Source of the DNA: Alphaproteobacteria bacterium
GTDB lineage: Bacteria; Pseudomonadota; Alphaproteobacteria; MPNO01; UBA2964
Direction: 5' to 3'
Assembly (NCBI GenBank): GCA_012103315.1
Contig: WLWZ01000004.1
Coordinates: 62,001-126,000, forward strand
Length of the DNA stretch: 64,000 nucleotides
How positions within the stretch are numbered: position 1 is the first letter of the stretch; each line of letters starts with the position of its first letter. The position numbers were made by a program, and so were the translations under genes. Below are positions 18,701-27,743 of this stretch, one piece after another. The notes beneath the pieces were generated by a model, which saw only the letters and a list, made by a program, of their open reading frames with translations, made no database searches and had not been told where the DNA came from.

Positions 18701-19693
18701 ATGACCAACGCGCACTATAATGTAATCGGTGTCGGGAACGCCATCGTCGATGTGATCTCCGCCGCCCCAGAAGCGCTCCTTCAGGAGCTCGGGCTTGATA
18801 AAGGCGTCATGACGCTGATCGATGGTGAACGGGGCGAACAGCTCTATGCGGCGATGGGCGACAAGGTCGAAACTTCTGGCGGATCTGCTGCAAACACCTT
18901 GGCGGGCATCGCTTCATTGGGTGGTACCGGGGCTTATATCGGCAAGGTAAAGGAAGATGGACTCGGTCGTGGCTTCCGCGACGACCTTATGAAAACGGGC
19001 GTCGATTACCGCACGCCGCTTGGTGTCGACGGTCCGCCGACGGCGCGGTGCCTGATCTTTGTGACATCGGATGCTGAACGAACGATGCAGACTTGCCTCG
19101 GTATCTCAGTTGAGTTGGGTCCTGACGACATTGAACAAGAAGCCATTGCCAATGCTGAAATCACTTATCTTGAGGGCTATCTTTTTGATCCGCCGGAAGC
19201 GAAGAAGGCCTTTGTAAAAGCGGCTGAACTTGCCCATGCAGCTGATCGTAAAGTTGCTCTATCTTTGTCTGATGCGTTCTGTGTTGAGCGTCACCGTGCT
19301 GAATTCAAGCATCTTATCTCCGGGCACGTTGATATCTTATTTGCCAATGAGGCCGAGATCGCGTCCCTCTTTGAAGTAGAGAGCTTTGACGAAGCTGTGA
19401 AGTTGACGGCAGGACATTGCGAAATCGCGGCCCTTACGCAGGGTGCAAAGGGATGTGTGGTTGTCGAAGAAGGGGCGATGCACGAAGTCGATGCGAGCCC
19501 TGTCGACAATGTCGTCGACACGACTGGTGCCGGCGATCTGTTTGCGGCAGGGTTCTTGTTCGGTCTTACCCGAGGGTTTGAGCTTCCCAACTGTGGCGCG
19601 ATTGGGTCGTTGGCGGCAGCTGAGGTCATTAGTCATTTTGGTGCCCGCCCGGAAACGCCACTAGCAGACCTCCTGGCGGATAGCGGTCTTTGA
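18701..19693 (+). CDS. PfkB family kinase, adenosine-kinase type
   Basis: A 330-residue ribokinase-fold sugar/nucleoside kinase. N-terminal GVGNAIVDVI, the GGSAANTLAGIASLGG loop (residues 60-80) and the C-terminal signature DTTGAGDLFAAGFLFGL with the catalytic aspartate are intact. In alphaproteobacteria such proteins are usually named adenosine kinase; the exact substrate cannot be read from sequence. Expressed from its own promoter; the GMC oxidoreductase gene follows after 90 bp. Confidence 0.88.
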   Translation: MTNAHYNVIGVGNAIVDVISAAPEALLQELGLDKGVMTLIDGERGEQLYAAMGDKVETSGGSAANTLAGIASLGGTGAYIGKVKEDGLGRGFRDDLMKTGVDYRTPLGVDGPPTARCLIFVTSDAERTMQTCLGISVELGPDDIEQEAIANAEITYLEGYLFDPPEAKKAFVKAAELAHAADRKVALSLSDAFCVERHRAEFKHLISGHVDILFANEAEIASLFEVESFDEAVKLTAGHCEIAALTQGAKGCVVVEEGAMHEVDASPVDNVVDTTGAGDLFAAGFLFGLTRGFELPNCGAIGSLAAAEVISHFGARPETPLADLLADSGL

Positions 19694-19783
19694 TACGACA
19701 ATTGAACCTCGCTCTGACTCACTGATAACCCTATCATTGCTGCCGTTCTATATGACAATGGGTAAGAAGCCCGAAGGCATGCG

Positions 19784-21382
19784 GTGAGCGCTGAAACGGT
19801 TTGTGTCGTAGGTTCTGGTCCAGCTGGGGCGACGGCGGCATATTTTTTATGGCAGGCAGGGTTTGACGTAACGGTCCTGGATGGCGGGTTGATGCCGGAG
19901 CCTGAGGTCGCCTCAGACATTGCGGATTGGCATAAAGACCAAGACGATGAGAAACTTATTAGTGCTGCCACACGACGCGCTAAGGCCTCACAATTTACCA
20001 AACCCGAATTAGCTGAAAAATTATTTCATGGGTCTGATTTCGTTTATCGCGACACTGATCGCATGTTATTGGCGGGAGTCGAAGGTGCTGATATTCGTAC
20101 ATCGCTCGCCCTTGGCGGATTGAGCAATGTGTGGGGTGCCGCTTCATTGCCGATTACGGCGCGGGATATCGTTGGGTGGCCGATCACTTACGAAGATTTG
20201 GCGCCTCACTTTGAGGCACTCGATGAGATCATCGAAATTTGTGGTGAGAATGACGGGCTCAGCTCTCTTTTTGGGGGGAATGTAAGGCCCCCAACGTTCG
20301 CGCTTGGTCTTCAGGGTGCCGCGTTGCTTAAAGATTTAACCCGTCGTCATGAAACGCTGGCGGCGCGTGGTATGGTATTTGGTCGGGCCCGCGTCGCTGT
20401 GGGGCGTAAATACTCTCAAGAGCCTGAAGGTTGCGTTGCCTGTGGCCATTGCATGATCGGCTGCCCACACCGCGCAATTTTTAATGCCGCTTTTATCGTG
20501 GAATCTTTGCGGGGTCGCGAACGTTTTACCTATCGGGGCGGTTGCGTCGTTGATCGGGTGGCTGAAGACGATGAATGTGTTTCGGTGCAAGGTCGGGGGC
20601 TCGCTGACGACGTGCCGTTCGATGAAAAGTTTGCCCGGGTGTTTGTTGCCGCTGGCGCAGTGTCGACAACAGCAATTATTTCGCGCTCCAGACCTAATAG
20701 TGGGGCGCCTATAAAGCTGCGAGATACTCAGCACTTCGTTTTTCCGTTAATGCGATTTCGCGGCACAAAAGATGCGACTATTGAGAAAACAAATCGGCTC
20801 GCCCAGGCTTTTGTTGAGATTGATGATCCGACACTGTGTGATCATTTGGTGCACCTGCAACTCTATGGTTACAACGACATCTTTATGGACGCGCTCAAAG
20901 AAAAGTTGGGTGCAATAAATTCGGTGGCGCCGTTTGCGATTAATCTCCTCGCTCGCCACGCGATGATAATACAGGGCTTTCTGCATTCAGATTATTCAGG
21001 TTCTGTGAATCTGTCGTTTAGCCGATCGGGTAAAATTCAGCTCACCGGCGAACCTAACGCGCAAGCTCCTAAAATTGCCCGTAACGCACAAAAATCTATC
21101 GCACGGTCTTGGCGGGAATTTGGCGGAATACCGATCCCCGGTCAGATTATTGTTCCGCCGCCGGGGGCCAGCCGACATCTCGGAGCAAGCTTGCCTATGA
21201 GCGCCACGCCAACCGGTAATGAGACCGATACACTTGGTCGACCGGTAGGGTTGTCTAGAGTGCATGCGGTGGATGCAAGTGTGTTGCCGTCAATTCCGGC
21301 GAGCACAATTACCTATTCAGCGATGGCGAATGCGGCGCGGATCGTTGATCAAGTGGCTCAGCTGTCGGATGCTAGCGCATGA
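19784..21382 (+). CDS. GMC-type FAD oxidoreductase with a CX2CX2CX3CP motif
   Basis: A 532-residue FAD enzyme: N-terminal Rossmann motif VVGSGPAGATAAYFLWQAG, the GGLSNVWGAASLP block (residues 111-123), and a C-terminal GMC segment HAVDASVLPSIPASTITYSAMANAARI. The likely catalytic His is 465 (SRHLGAS). Residues 217-227 hold four cysteines spaced CX2CX2CX3CP, as in ferredoxins and in some long-chain alcohol oxidases. The second His/Asn usual in GMC enzymes seems to be Ala506. GTG start. Its stop overlaps the next gene by 4 bp (ATGA), making a coupled GMC-epimerase-transporter operon. Substrate unknown, perhaps a sugar or alcohol. Confidence 0.8.
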   Translation: MSAETVCVVGSGPAGATAAYFLWQAGFDVTVLDGGLMPEPEVASDIADWHKDQDDEKLISAATRRAKASQFTKPELAEKLFHGSDFVYRDTDRMLLAGVEGADIRTSLALGGLSNVWGAASLPITARDIVGWPITYEDLAPHFEALDEIIEICGENDGLSSLFGGNVRPPTFALGLQGAALLKDLTRRHETLAARGMVFGRARVAVGRKYSQEPEGCVACGHCMIGCPHRAIFNAAFIVESLRGRERFTYRGGCVVDRVAEDDECVSVQGRGLADDVPFDEKFARVFVAAGAVSTTAIISRSRPNSGAPIKLRDTQHFVFPLMRFRGTKDATIEKTNRLAQAFVEIDDPTLCDHLVHLQLYGYNDIFMDALKEKLGAINSVAPFAINLLARHAMIIQGFLHSDYSGSVNLSFSRSGKIQLTGEPNAQAPKIARNAQKSIARSWREFGGIPIPGQIIVPPPGASRHLGASLPMSATPTGNETDTLGRPVGLSRVHAVDASVLPSIPASTITYSAMANAARIVDQVAQLSDASA

Positions 21383-22233
21383 GAAGTGTTGCGGTCACCG
21401 GCGCTAACGGATATCTCGGCGGCGCAATTGCCGAATTTCTCAAAGCTGCTGGCTGGAGGGTATGCGCTCTGGTCCGTCGACCGGATGAGATGGATGTTGA
21501 CGCACATCGTTTTGTGCTTGGGGAGGCTGTCGATCCTAAAAATTTTACAGACATTGATGTTCTGATCCACTGTGCCTGGGATTTTGCGCCGGCCGCCAGC
21601 GATGATTATTTCCGGGTGAATGTTGATGGAACTGAGAGACTGCTCGCGGCGGCGAAAGAAGCTGGCGTAAAAAAAATAATTTTTATCTCCTCGATGAGTG
21701 CTCATCCCGACTGTCTGTCGAAATACGGGCAGGCAAAGCTTGAGTGTGAATCAGCTATTTTAGAAATGGGTGGTGCGGTAATCCGCCCCGGCCTCGTATG
21801 GGGCGGTTCGGGGTCAGGACTTCACGGGGCGATAGCGGCCGCGACGAAGCGCTTGCCGGTCGTGCCGGTGTTGGCTGGCGATCTTCATAGCCTTTATATG
21901 TGCCATGTGGAGGATCTCGCAAAAACTATAGGCGACTTGGCAGCGCAAGATGAATTTTCTTCGATGGCGTACGTCGCGGCGGACAAATCACCATGGTCGA
22001 TGCGAGACCTCGCCTCCTGCATTGCCACCGCCGCTGGAAAAAAGCGGGCTTTCCTACCAATCCCCTGGCGATTGGTCTGGTTTGGCCTCCGCAGTTTGGA
22101 GGCGATTGGATTGAAGCCGCCATTTCGCAGCGATAGCGTTTTGGGGCTGGTGCGTGGTGGCGCGTTGTCTGATCCGGAAACCTACAGTGATGGCTTTCGA
22201 CCCTATGATGCGTCAGGATTGTCCGCGAGATGA
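21379..22233 (+). CDS. NAD-dependent epimerase/dehydratase (extended SDR)
   Basis: A 284-residue short-chain dehydrogenase of the extended type. N-terminal VTGANGYLGGAIAEFL for NAD(P), FISSMSAHP, and the catalytic YxxxK as YGQAKLE. These act on nucleotide sugars or similar substrates. ATGA overlaps join it both to the GMC oxidoreductase before and to the transporter after it, so the three are probably translated together. A C-terminal hydrophobic stretch (PIPWRLVWFGLRSLEAIGL) is common in this subgroup. Confidence 0.85.
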   Translation: MRSVAVTGANGYLGGAIAEFLKAAGWRVCALVRRPDEMDVDAHRFVLGEAVDPKNFTDIDVLIHCAWDFAPAASDDYFRVNVDGTERLLAAAKEAGVKKIIFISSMSAHPDCLSKYGQAKLECESAILEMGGAVIRPGLVWGGSGSGLHGAIAAATKRLPVVPVLAGDLHSLYMCHVEDLAKTIGDLAAQDEFSSMAYVAADKSPWSMRDLASCIATAAGKKRAFLPIPWRLVWFGLRSLEAIGLKPPFRSDSVLGLVRGGALSDPETYSDGFRPYDASGLSAR

Positions 22234-23543
22234 CGAATCAATCGAAAGTACAAAGTTGGAAGGACGCGCTGACGGTTTATTGGGGTCGTCGGCAGCTCGT
22301 CATTTTTATAATGGGGTTTTCGAGCGGCTTGCCGTTGCTGCTCGGTTTCTCAACCTTGTCCTGGTGGTTATCTGGTGAGAATCTGCCCAAAACGGTCATT
22401 ACTGGTCTGCTTGTCGTCGCAACACCTTATTCTTTTAAGTTTCTGTGGGCGCCCATTCTTGACCAAGCTCGGTTGCCGCTGCTGACCTCTTGGCTTGGCC
22501 AACGGCGGAGCTGGATGCTGGTTATCCAAATTTTATTGATGGTCTCGATTATTGCGTTGGGCGCGAGCGACCCTAAACAGGGGCTGACCTATATGGCCGT
22601 GACCGCATTCCTCGTAGCCTTCTTTTCCGCCAGTCAGGACATTGTGATTGATGCGTATCGCATCGAAATTCTCGAAGAATTTGAACAAGGTGCTGGGGCA
22701 GCGGCGACCCAGGCGGGATATCGGATTGGGTTGCTGGTCGCGGGGGCTGCGCCGCTCGCGTTATCGGATTTCATCTCGTGGTTCTGGGTCTATTTTCTGA
22801 TGGCGCTTCTCGTTTTGATCGGGATTGGCGCAACGTTTCTGGCGTCTGAGCCGTCCAAGGCCGGCGTTGGGACACGAGGCTCACAATCTACGAGAATCAG
22901 TTTCTTAACCCAGATCCGTGAGAGCGTTGTGGCCCCCTTCGCCGACTTTTGTTCGCGGCGGGGCTGGGTCTGGGTTCTCGTTTTTGTTCTCCTCTATAAA
23001 TACGGCGATGCGATTGCCGGTGCGCTCTTTAACCCGTTTTTTCGAGAACTAGGTTTCTCAGGGACCCAGGTTGCTTTGATTGTGAAGACCTATGGTGTCC
23101 CAATGACCATGGCTGGTGTCTTTGTCGGCGGCTTGGTTGTCGCGCGCATCGGTATTTTTACGGCGCTGCTGCTTGGCGGTATTCTGCAGGCCGTGACGAA
23201 TCTCCTATTTGTTTGGTTGGCGGCTGACCCAACGATGGCTACCGAAACAGGGCTGTTTATGGTCGTCGCGGCAGACAATTTTACGGGCGGTCTTGGGTCG
23301 ACAGCTTTTGTGGCCTTTTTGTCTGCGCTCTGTAATTTGCGCTTTACCGCAACGCAGTTTGCTTTGTTTACCTCCTTTATGGCTTTGGGCCGAACCTATA
23401 TGGCGGTGCCCTCTGGCTGGTTGGTCGATGAAATTGGTTGGATCAATTTTTTCATTTCGTCGACGGCGTTAGCGATCCCGGCCTTGCTTCTTTTGTTGGT
23501 CGTCCGGCGCTACGCTTCTGAAATTTTTCCATCCCGGGATTAA
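22230..23543 (+). CDS. MFS transporter, AmpG/RhtX-like
   Basis: A 437-residue, roughly 12-segment inner-membrane transporter. The start region GFSSGLPLLLGFSTLSWWL and the SQDIVIDAYRIEIL segment are typical of the AmpG subfamily, which imports muropeptides, and of the related RhtX siderophore importers. It is coupled by ATGA to the epimerase gene, so its cargo may be the product or substrate of the GMC/epimerase pair rather than muropeptide. Ends convergent with the GT9 gene with a 4-bp overlap. Confidence 0.85.
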   Translation: MTNQSKVQSWKDALTVYWGRRQLVIFIMGFSSGLPLLLGFSTLSWWLSGENLPKTVITGLLVVATPYSFKFLWAPILDQARLPLLTSWLGQRRSWMLVIQILLMVSIIALGASDPKQGLTYMAVTAFLVAFFSASQDIVIDAYRIEILEEFEQGAGAAATQAGYRIGLLVAGAAPLALSDFISWFWVYFLMALLVLIGIGATFLASEPSKAGVGTRGSQSTRISFLTQIRESVVAPFADFCSRRGWVWVLVFVLLYKYGDAIAGALFNPFFRELGFSGTQVALIVKTYGVPMTMAGVFVGGLVVARIGIFTALLLGGILQAVTNLLFVWLAADPTMATETGLFMVVAADNFTGGLGSTAFVAFLSALCNLRFTATQFALFTSFMALGRTYMAVPSGWLVDEIGWINFFISSTALAIPALLLLLVVRRYASEIFPSRD

Positions 23544-24553
23544 GAAGTCACAAGCTTATCAATCGCTGCAACTACCGCGTCGATGGGGATAGCGGCCATG
23601 TCACTCGTGCCAAATTGTTGCGCTTCTATCACGGTAAGTTTGGACGCCGCGGGCGCAAACTTTGCGGCGGGCGTTGGGCCAAACAAAGAAACAAGCGGTG
23701 TATCGGCGGCGGCGAGAATGTGGCCGACTCCGGCGTCATTCGCGACAGCGGCATTGAGTCGTCGCCCTAAGGCAATTGAATAGCTGACCGAAGGTTGGGG
23801 CCGACCATTTTCTCCAACGGTTGGAAATAGAGCACCGGGCACGGCGTTGATCAAAGAGGGCGTCCATTCCGCTTCTCCGGGGCCAAGAACAAAGACCGGC
23901 GTGCGGCCTTTCTCTATTTGGTGCTGTGCCAGGGCGATAAACTGATCAAGCGGCCAGCATTTTTGCCGCCCACCTGCCCCCGGTGCGATCCCGATATAGA
24001 CCGGCCCTTCAGGTAGCGCTGCCCGCGCCGATTCTGTTTCCGCATCGGCGAGAGAAAGCGGCGCGCTGGCCGTATCGATCTCTCCGCCAGTCAGCGATAA
24101 CAAATCCATCATTTGCTGAATCATTGACGCTGGACGCTGGTAGCTCGCAAGAGGTTTTCGGTCGGAGAGTAGAAACTTTGCCGAACCCGATACGAACACC
24201 TGGTGACGGATTCGGCGTACGAAATAACTCACTGCGACGCCGCGCTGGGTATCGATCACGAGATCAAAATGTCTGCCATCTATCGGGTGACGCCAGAGAA
24301 ACTGCTTGGCGTTATCAAATCCAGCCTCTTCGATAACTTCGTCGATCAGACCAGCAACAAGTGTTTTCAGTTCTTTGGCGAAAGCGCTTTTATGTTTCCC
24401 GGCACACCATGCAATGTGGGCGTCTGGAAAGCTCGACCGCAAAGCTCTGACAAAGGGCAGCTTCATCAAAGCGTCGCCAATCAGGTCCCCACCGACATAG
24501 ACGAGGATTGATTTGATGGTGGGGTTTTCTGATGATTTGTTCATAGGGCTCAT
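23540..24553 (-). CDS. Glycosyltransferase family 9 (heptosyltransferase-like)
   Basis: A protein of about 337 residues of the GT9/ADP-heptose-LPS heptosyltransferase family: ILVYVGGDLIGDALMKLPFVRALRSSFP near the N-terminus, a GIAPGAGGRQKCWPLDQF block for nucleotide-sugar binding, and ANDAGVGHILAAADTPLVSLFGPT near the C-terminus. It probably adds a sugar to lipopolysaccharide core or another surface glycan. Three starts are possible (24583, 24553, 24544); 24553 is a compromise. Divergent from the macro-domain gene. Confidence 0.85.
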   Translation of the reverse strand: MSPMNKSSENPTIKSILVYVGGDLIGDALMKLPFVRALRSSFPDAHIAWCAGKHKSAFAKELKTLVAGLIDEVIEEAGFDNAKQFLWRHPIDGRHFDLVIDTQRGVAVSYFVRRIRHQVFVSGSAKFLLSDRKPLASYQRPASMIQQMMDLLSLTGGEIDTASAPLSLADAETESARAALPEGPVYIGIAPGAGGRQKCWPLDQFIALAQHQIEKGRTPVFVLGPGEAEWTPSLINAVPGALFPTVGENGRPQPSVSYSIALGRRLNAAVANDAGVGHILAAADTPLVSLFGPTPAAKFAPAASKLTVIEAQQFGTSDMAAIPIDAVVAAIDKLVTS

Positions 24554-24677
24554 AGTGGTGACGAGGAGTTTACGCCCTGTCACAAAACTTTGGCAGATGT
24601 TTCACAAAACTGTCTTCTAAAGGAGGTAGCATAATGAGCTTGAGGATAAAATGTTTTGGCGGCGAGCCGGAGAAACA

Positions 24678-25256
24678 ATGACAAAGGCAAATTTGGCTAT
24701 GATGGAGAAATTACAGATAACCGAAGGTGATATAACCCTGCTGGACGTCGATGCCATTGTGAATGCCGCAAATGAAACCTTGCTCGGCGGCGGCGGTGTT
24801 GATGGTGCGATACATCGAGCCGCGGGCTCAAAGCTCTTGGAGGCGTGCCGAGCGCTTGGTGGCTGCGCGACGGGCAGTGCTAAAATGACGGCGGGCTACG
24901 AGCTAAAAGCGCGCCATGTGATTCATACCCCCGGCCCGGTGTGGCGAGATGGCACGGTTAACGAGGAAGCTCAGCTCGCGAGCTGTTATCGCCGGTGTCT
25001 TGAGATCGCGGGAGAGCATCAATTAAAGACGATTACGTTTCCGGCAATCAGCACGGGGGTCTACAGGTTTCCCATTGCGTTGGCGGCAGCAATTGCTGTC
25101 TCAACTGTGGCGGAGACGTTGAAAACAATACCCGAAATAGAAACCGTTATTTTCGTTTGCTTTAACGAAGAATCGGCTGCTGCACATCGAACCGCGTTTG
25201 AGGCTATTTGCGCCGACGTGCCTTCTTCCGCTTCGGGGCTTGCGCCTGATGGGTAG
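24678..25256 (+). CDS. Macro-domain protein (O-acetyl-ADP-ribose deacetylase type)
   Basis: A 192-residue macro domain. Motifs: ITEGDITLLDVDAIVNAANETLLGGGGVDGAIH (ADP-ribose binding, residues 15-48), GSAKMTAGYELKARHVIHTPGP, and ISTGVYRFP. This matches bacterial YmdB/MacroD-type hydrolases of O-acetyl-ADP-ribose and mono-ADP-ribosylated proteins. GGAGA before the ATG at 24678 decides the start over 24651. Its C-terminus overlaps the end of the convergent malic enzyme gene by 53 bp. Confidence 0.93.
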   Translation: MTKANLAMMEKLQITEGDITLLDVDAIVNAANETLLGGGGVDGAIHRAAGSKLLEACRALGGCATGSAKMTAGYELKARHVIHTPGPVWRDGTVNEEAQLASCYRRCLEIAGEHQLKTITFPAISTGVYRFPIALAAAIAVSTVAETLKTIPEIETVIFVCFNEESAAAHRTAFEAICADVPSSASGLAPDG

Positions 25257-27579
25257 CCAGCACGGCATCCGTAACGATATCTGAAACCGTCGCATCCAGC
25301 CGCGCAATCTGCGCTGGTTTGCTAAGACCGACCAGCAAGGGACCAATAACCGTACCGCCGCCGAGCTTTTGTAACAGGCGTGACGAGATTGCTGCCGAGA
25401 AAAGCCCAGGCATGATCAAGATATTCGCTGGACCGTTGAGACGGCTAAACGGATATAGTTCCTTCATATCAGGATCGAGCGCGACGCTGACAGTCATCTC
25501 TCCCTCATAGGCGAAGTCGCGTTTTTTCGAATCAAGAATTTCGACCGCCCGTTTGATTTCACCGGTGATGTCGCTGGAGCGTCCGCCAAAGCTCGTATGG
25601 GACAGCAGAGCCACCCGTGGCTCATGGCCGAGCTCTCTCGCCTTGGCCGCTGACTGTACGGCGAAATCCGCAAGCTGTTCGGCAGTTGGCCGTTCGTGCA
25701 CCAGCGTGTCAGCGATAAACACAGTTCTGTCGCGGGCCGAAACCACGGTTAGCCCAAACAGTTGCTGGCCTTTTTCAATATCGATGGCGCGAGCCAGATC
25801 GTTCCAGCAGCTGGGCGAATTCCGGGTAAGCCCGGTAACCATCGCATCTGCATCGCCGCAAGCGACCATACAGGCGGCAAATATATTGCGGTCCCGGTTC
25901 ACCATGCGTTGACAATCACGGTAGAGAACGCCGCTTCGGGCCAATCTTTTATAGAGATAGTCCGTGTAGTGCTTGTTGCGTTTGGAGAGGCGGGCATTGT
26001 GGGCTTCGAGAGCCTCGCTCCCTTCAAAGCCAAGGGCAGTCATTTTTTCCGCAACAACGTCATCGCGTCCGATGAGAACTGGCGTACCATATCCCGAAGT
26101 GCGGAATACCTGTGCGGCCCGGATGACCTTTTCTTCCTCACCTTCTGCGAAGACGACGCGCTTAGGTTGCTTTTTGACCTGCTCAAATATTTCGTTAAGG
26201 CTGCCGACCGTCGGATCAAGTCGCGCTTCCAGAGAGGCCCGATAAGCGTCCATACTAGTGATTTTTTTTCGGGCAACACCGGTGGTTATTGCTGCTTCGG
26301 CAACAGCCGGAGCGACCGCAGAAATCAAACGGGGATCAAAGGGCGTGGGGATCAAATAGTCTGGCCCGAACTGAAGATGTTGACCTGAATAGGCACCGCT
26401 TATTTCATCTGGGACATCTTCGCGAGCGAGCGCCGCTAAAGCTTTGGCGGCAGCGACTTTCATTTCATCGTTTATCCGCCGGGCACGCACATCGAGGGCG
26501 CCACGAAAAATGTAGGGGAACCCAAGGACGTTATTAATTTGGTTTGGATAGTCAGACCGGCCGGTTGCCACGATGGCGTCTTTGCGCACCGACCTGACGT
26601 CTTCCGGGGTAATTTCCGGGTCGGGGTTGGCGAGGGCGAAAATTATAGGCTTATCGCCCATTGATTTGACCATCTTCTTGGTCACAGCCCCAGCAACTGA
26701 AACGCCAAAGAACACATCAGAGCCATTCATTGCTTCTTCAAGTGTGCGGGCATCTGTGTCGACCGCATGCGCTGACTTCCATTGATTCATGCCCGCTTCG
26801 CGACCGCGATATACGACCCCACGGGAATCACACAAGGTGATGTTTTTCTTGGTAAAGCCCATCGCAACAAACAGCTCAAGGCAGGCAATGGCTGCGGCGC
26901 CCGCGCCGTTGACGACCATCTTGGTTTTTTTGAGGTTGCGTCCTGTGAGGTCGAGCGCATTGATCAGGCCGGCAGCGGCAATAACGGCGGTGCCGTGCTG
27001 ATCATCATGAAAGACAGGAATATCCATGATTTCTTTGAGGCGCTGCTCAATGATGAAACACTCAGGGGCTTTGATATCTTCGAGGTTGATGCCACCGAAC
27101 CCTGGCCCAAGAAACCGGACGCAGTTAACGAACTCGTCGACGTCTCGTGTATCAACTTCTAAATCAACGGCGTCGATATCGGCAAAGGTTTTGAAAAGAA
27201 CGCATTTGCCTTCCATGACGGGTTTACCGCCTATCGCACCAAGATCGCCGAGGCCGAGTACGGCCGTACCGTTGGAAATCACCGCAACCATATTGCCTTT
27301 GTTGGTATAGTCGTAGGCTGTGGCTTCGTCTTCGGCAATTTTCAGACAGGGTGCGGCGACGCCCGGTGAATAGGCCAATGACAGATCACGCTGTGTTCTG
27401 ATGGTTTTGAGCGGGGCAATGGAGAGCTTTCCTGCTGGAAGTCCGGCATGGAGTGCAAGCGCTTCGCGCTCAAGATTACTGATCCGGTTTTGACCAGTTC
27501 CGTTAGCGGCTTTGGATGTCGCTGTTGAATTCTTCTTTGCCGATTTGCGGATCGGCGCTTTCTTTGCTTTACGGGCCAT
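25204..27579 (-). CDS. maeB: NADP-dependent malic enzyme, malic-phosphotransacetylase hybrid type
   Basis: A 791-residue enzyme: malic domain (residues 40-180, SLAYSPGVAAPCLKI and FHDDQHGTA), NAD(P)-binding domain (VVNGAGAAAIACLEL), and a C-terminal phosphotransacetylase-like domain (residues 460-770). It decarboxylates malate to pyruvate, giving NADPH; the C-terminal part is thought to be regulatory, responding to acetyl-CoA. Odd feature: very basic ends, about 30 Lys/Arg/Ala-rich residues at the N-terminus and a KRKKARRR tail. A strong GGGGGAG precedes the ATG. Confidence 0.95.
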   Translation of the reverse strand: MARKAKKAPIRKSAKKNSTATSKAANGTGQNRISNLEREALALHAGLPAGKLSIAPLKTIRTQRDLSLAYSPGVAAPCLKIAEDEATAYDYTNKGNMVAVISNGTAVLGLGDLGAIGGKPVMEGKCVLFKTFADIDAVDLEVDTRDVDEFVNCVRFLGPGFGGINLEDIKAPECFIIEQRLKEIMDIPVFHDDQHGTAVIAAAGLINALDLTGRNLKKTKMVVNGAGAAAIACLELFVAMGFTKKNITLCDSRGVVYRGREAGMNQWKSAHAVDTDARTLEEAMNGSDVFFGVSVAGAVTKKMVKSMGDKPIIFALANPDPEITPEDVRSVRKDAIVATGRSDYPNQINNVLGFPYIFRGALDVRARRINDEMKVAAAKALAALAREDVPDEISGAYSGQHLQFGPDYLIPTPFDPRLISAVAPAVAEAAITTGVARKKITSMDAYRASLEARLDPTVGSLNEIFEQVKKQPKRVVFAEGEEEKVIRAAQVFRTSGYGTPVLIGRDDVVAEKMTALGFEGSEALEAHNARLSKRNKHYTDYLYKRLARSGVLYRDCQRMVNRDRNIFAACMVACGDADAMVTGLTRNSPSCWNDLARAIDIEKGQQLFGLTVVSARDRTVFIADTLVHERPTAEQLADFAVQSAAKARELGHEPRVALLSHTSFGGRSSDITGEIKRAVEILDSKKRDFAYEGEMTVSVALDPDMKELYPFSRLNGPANILIMPGLFSAAISSRLLQKLGGGTVIGPLLVGLSKPAQIARLDATVSDIVTDAVLATHQAQAPKRKKARRRK

Positions 27580-27743
27580 AAACTCCCCCTACCCCTAAAT
27601 TTCCGGAGCACAACTTGATGGTTTTCAATGATTTAGGCAAGCAACGATTAAGTTACACCTGAAGAAATAGAATTACGTTAATTTCAATAATTCCCCGCTT
27701 TTGGGCGGTTTGTCTCGCGTCAGCCGAATGGTAGACTGTCCCT

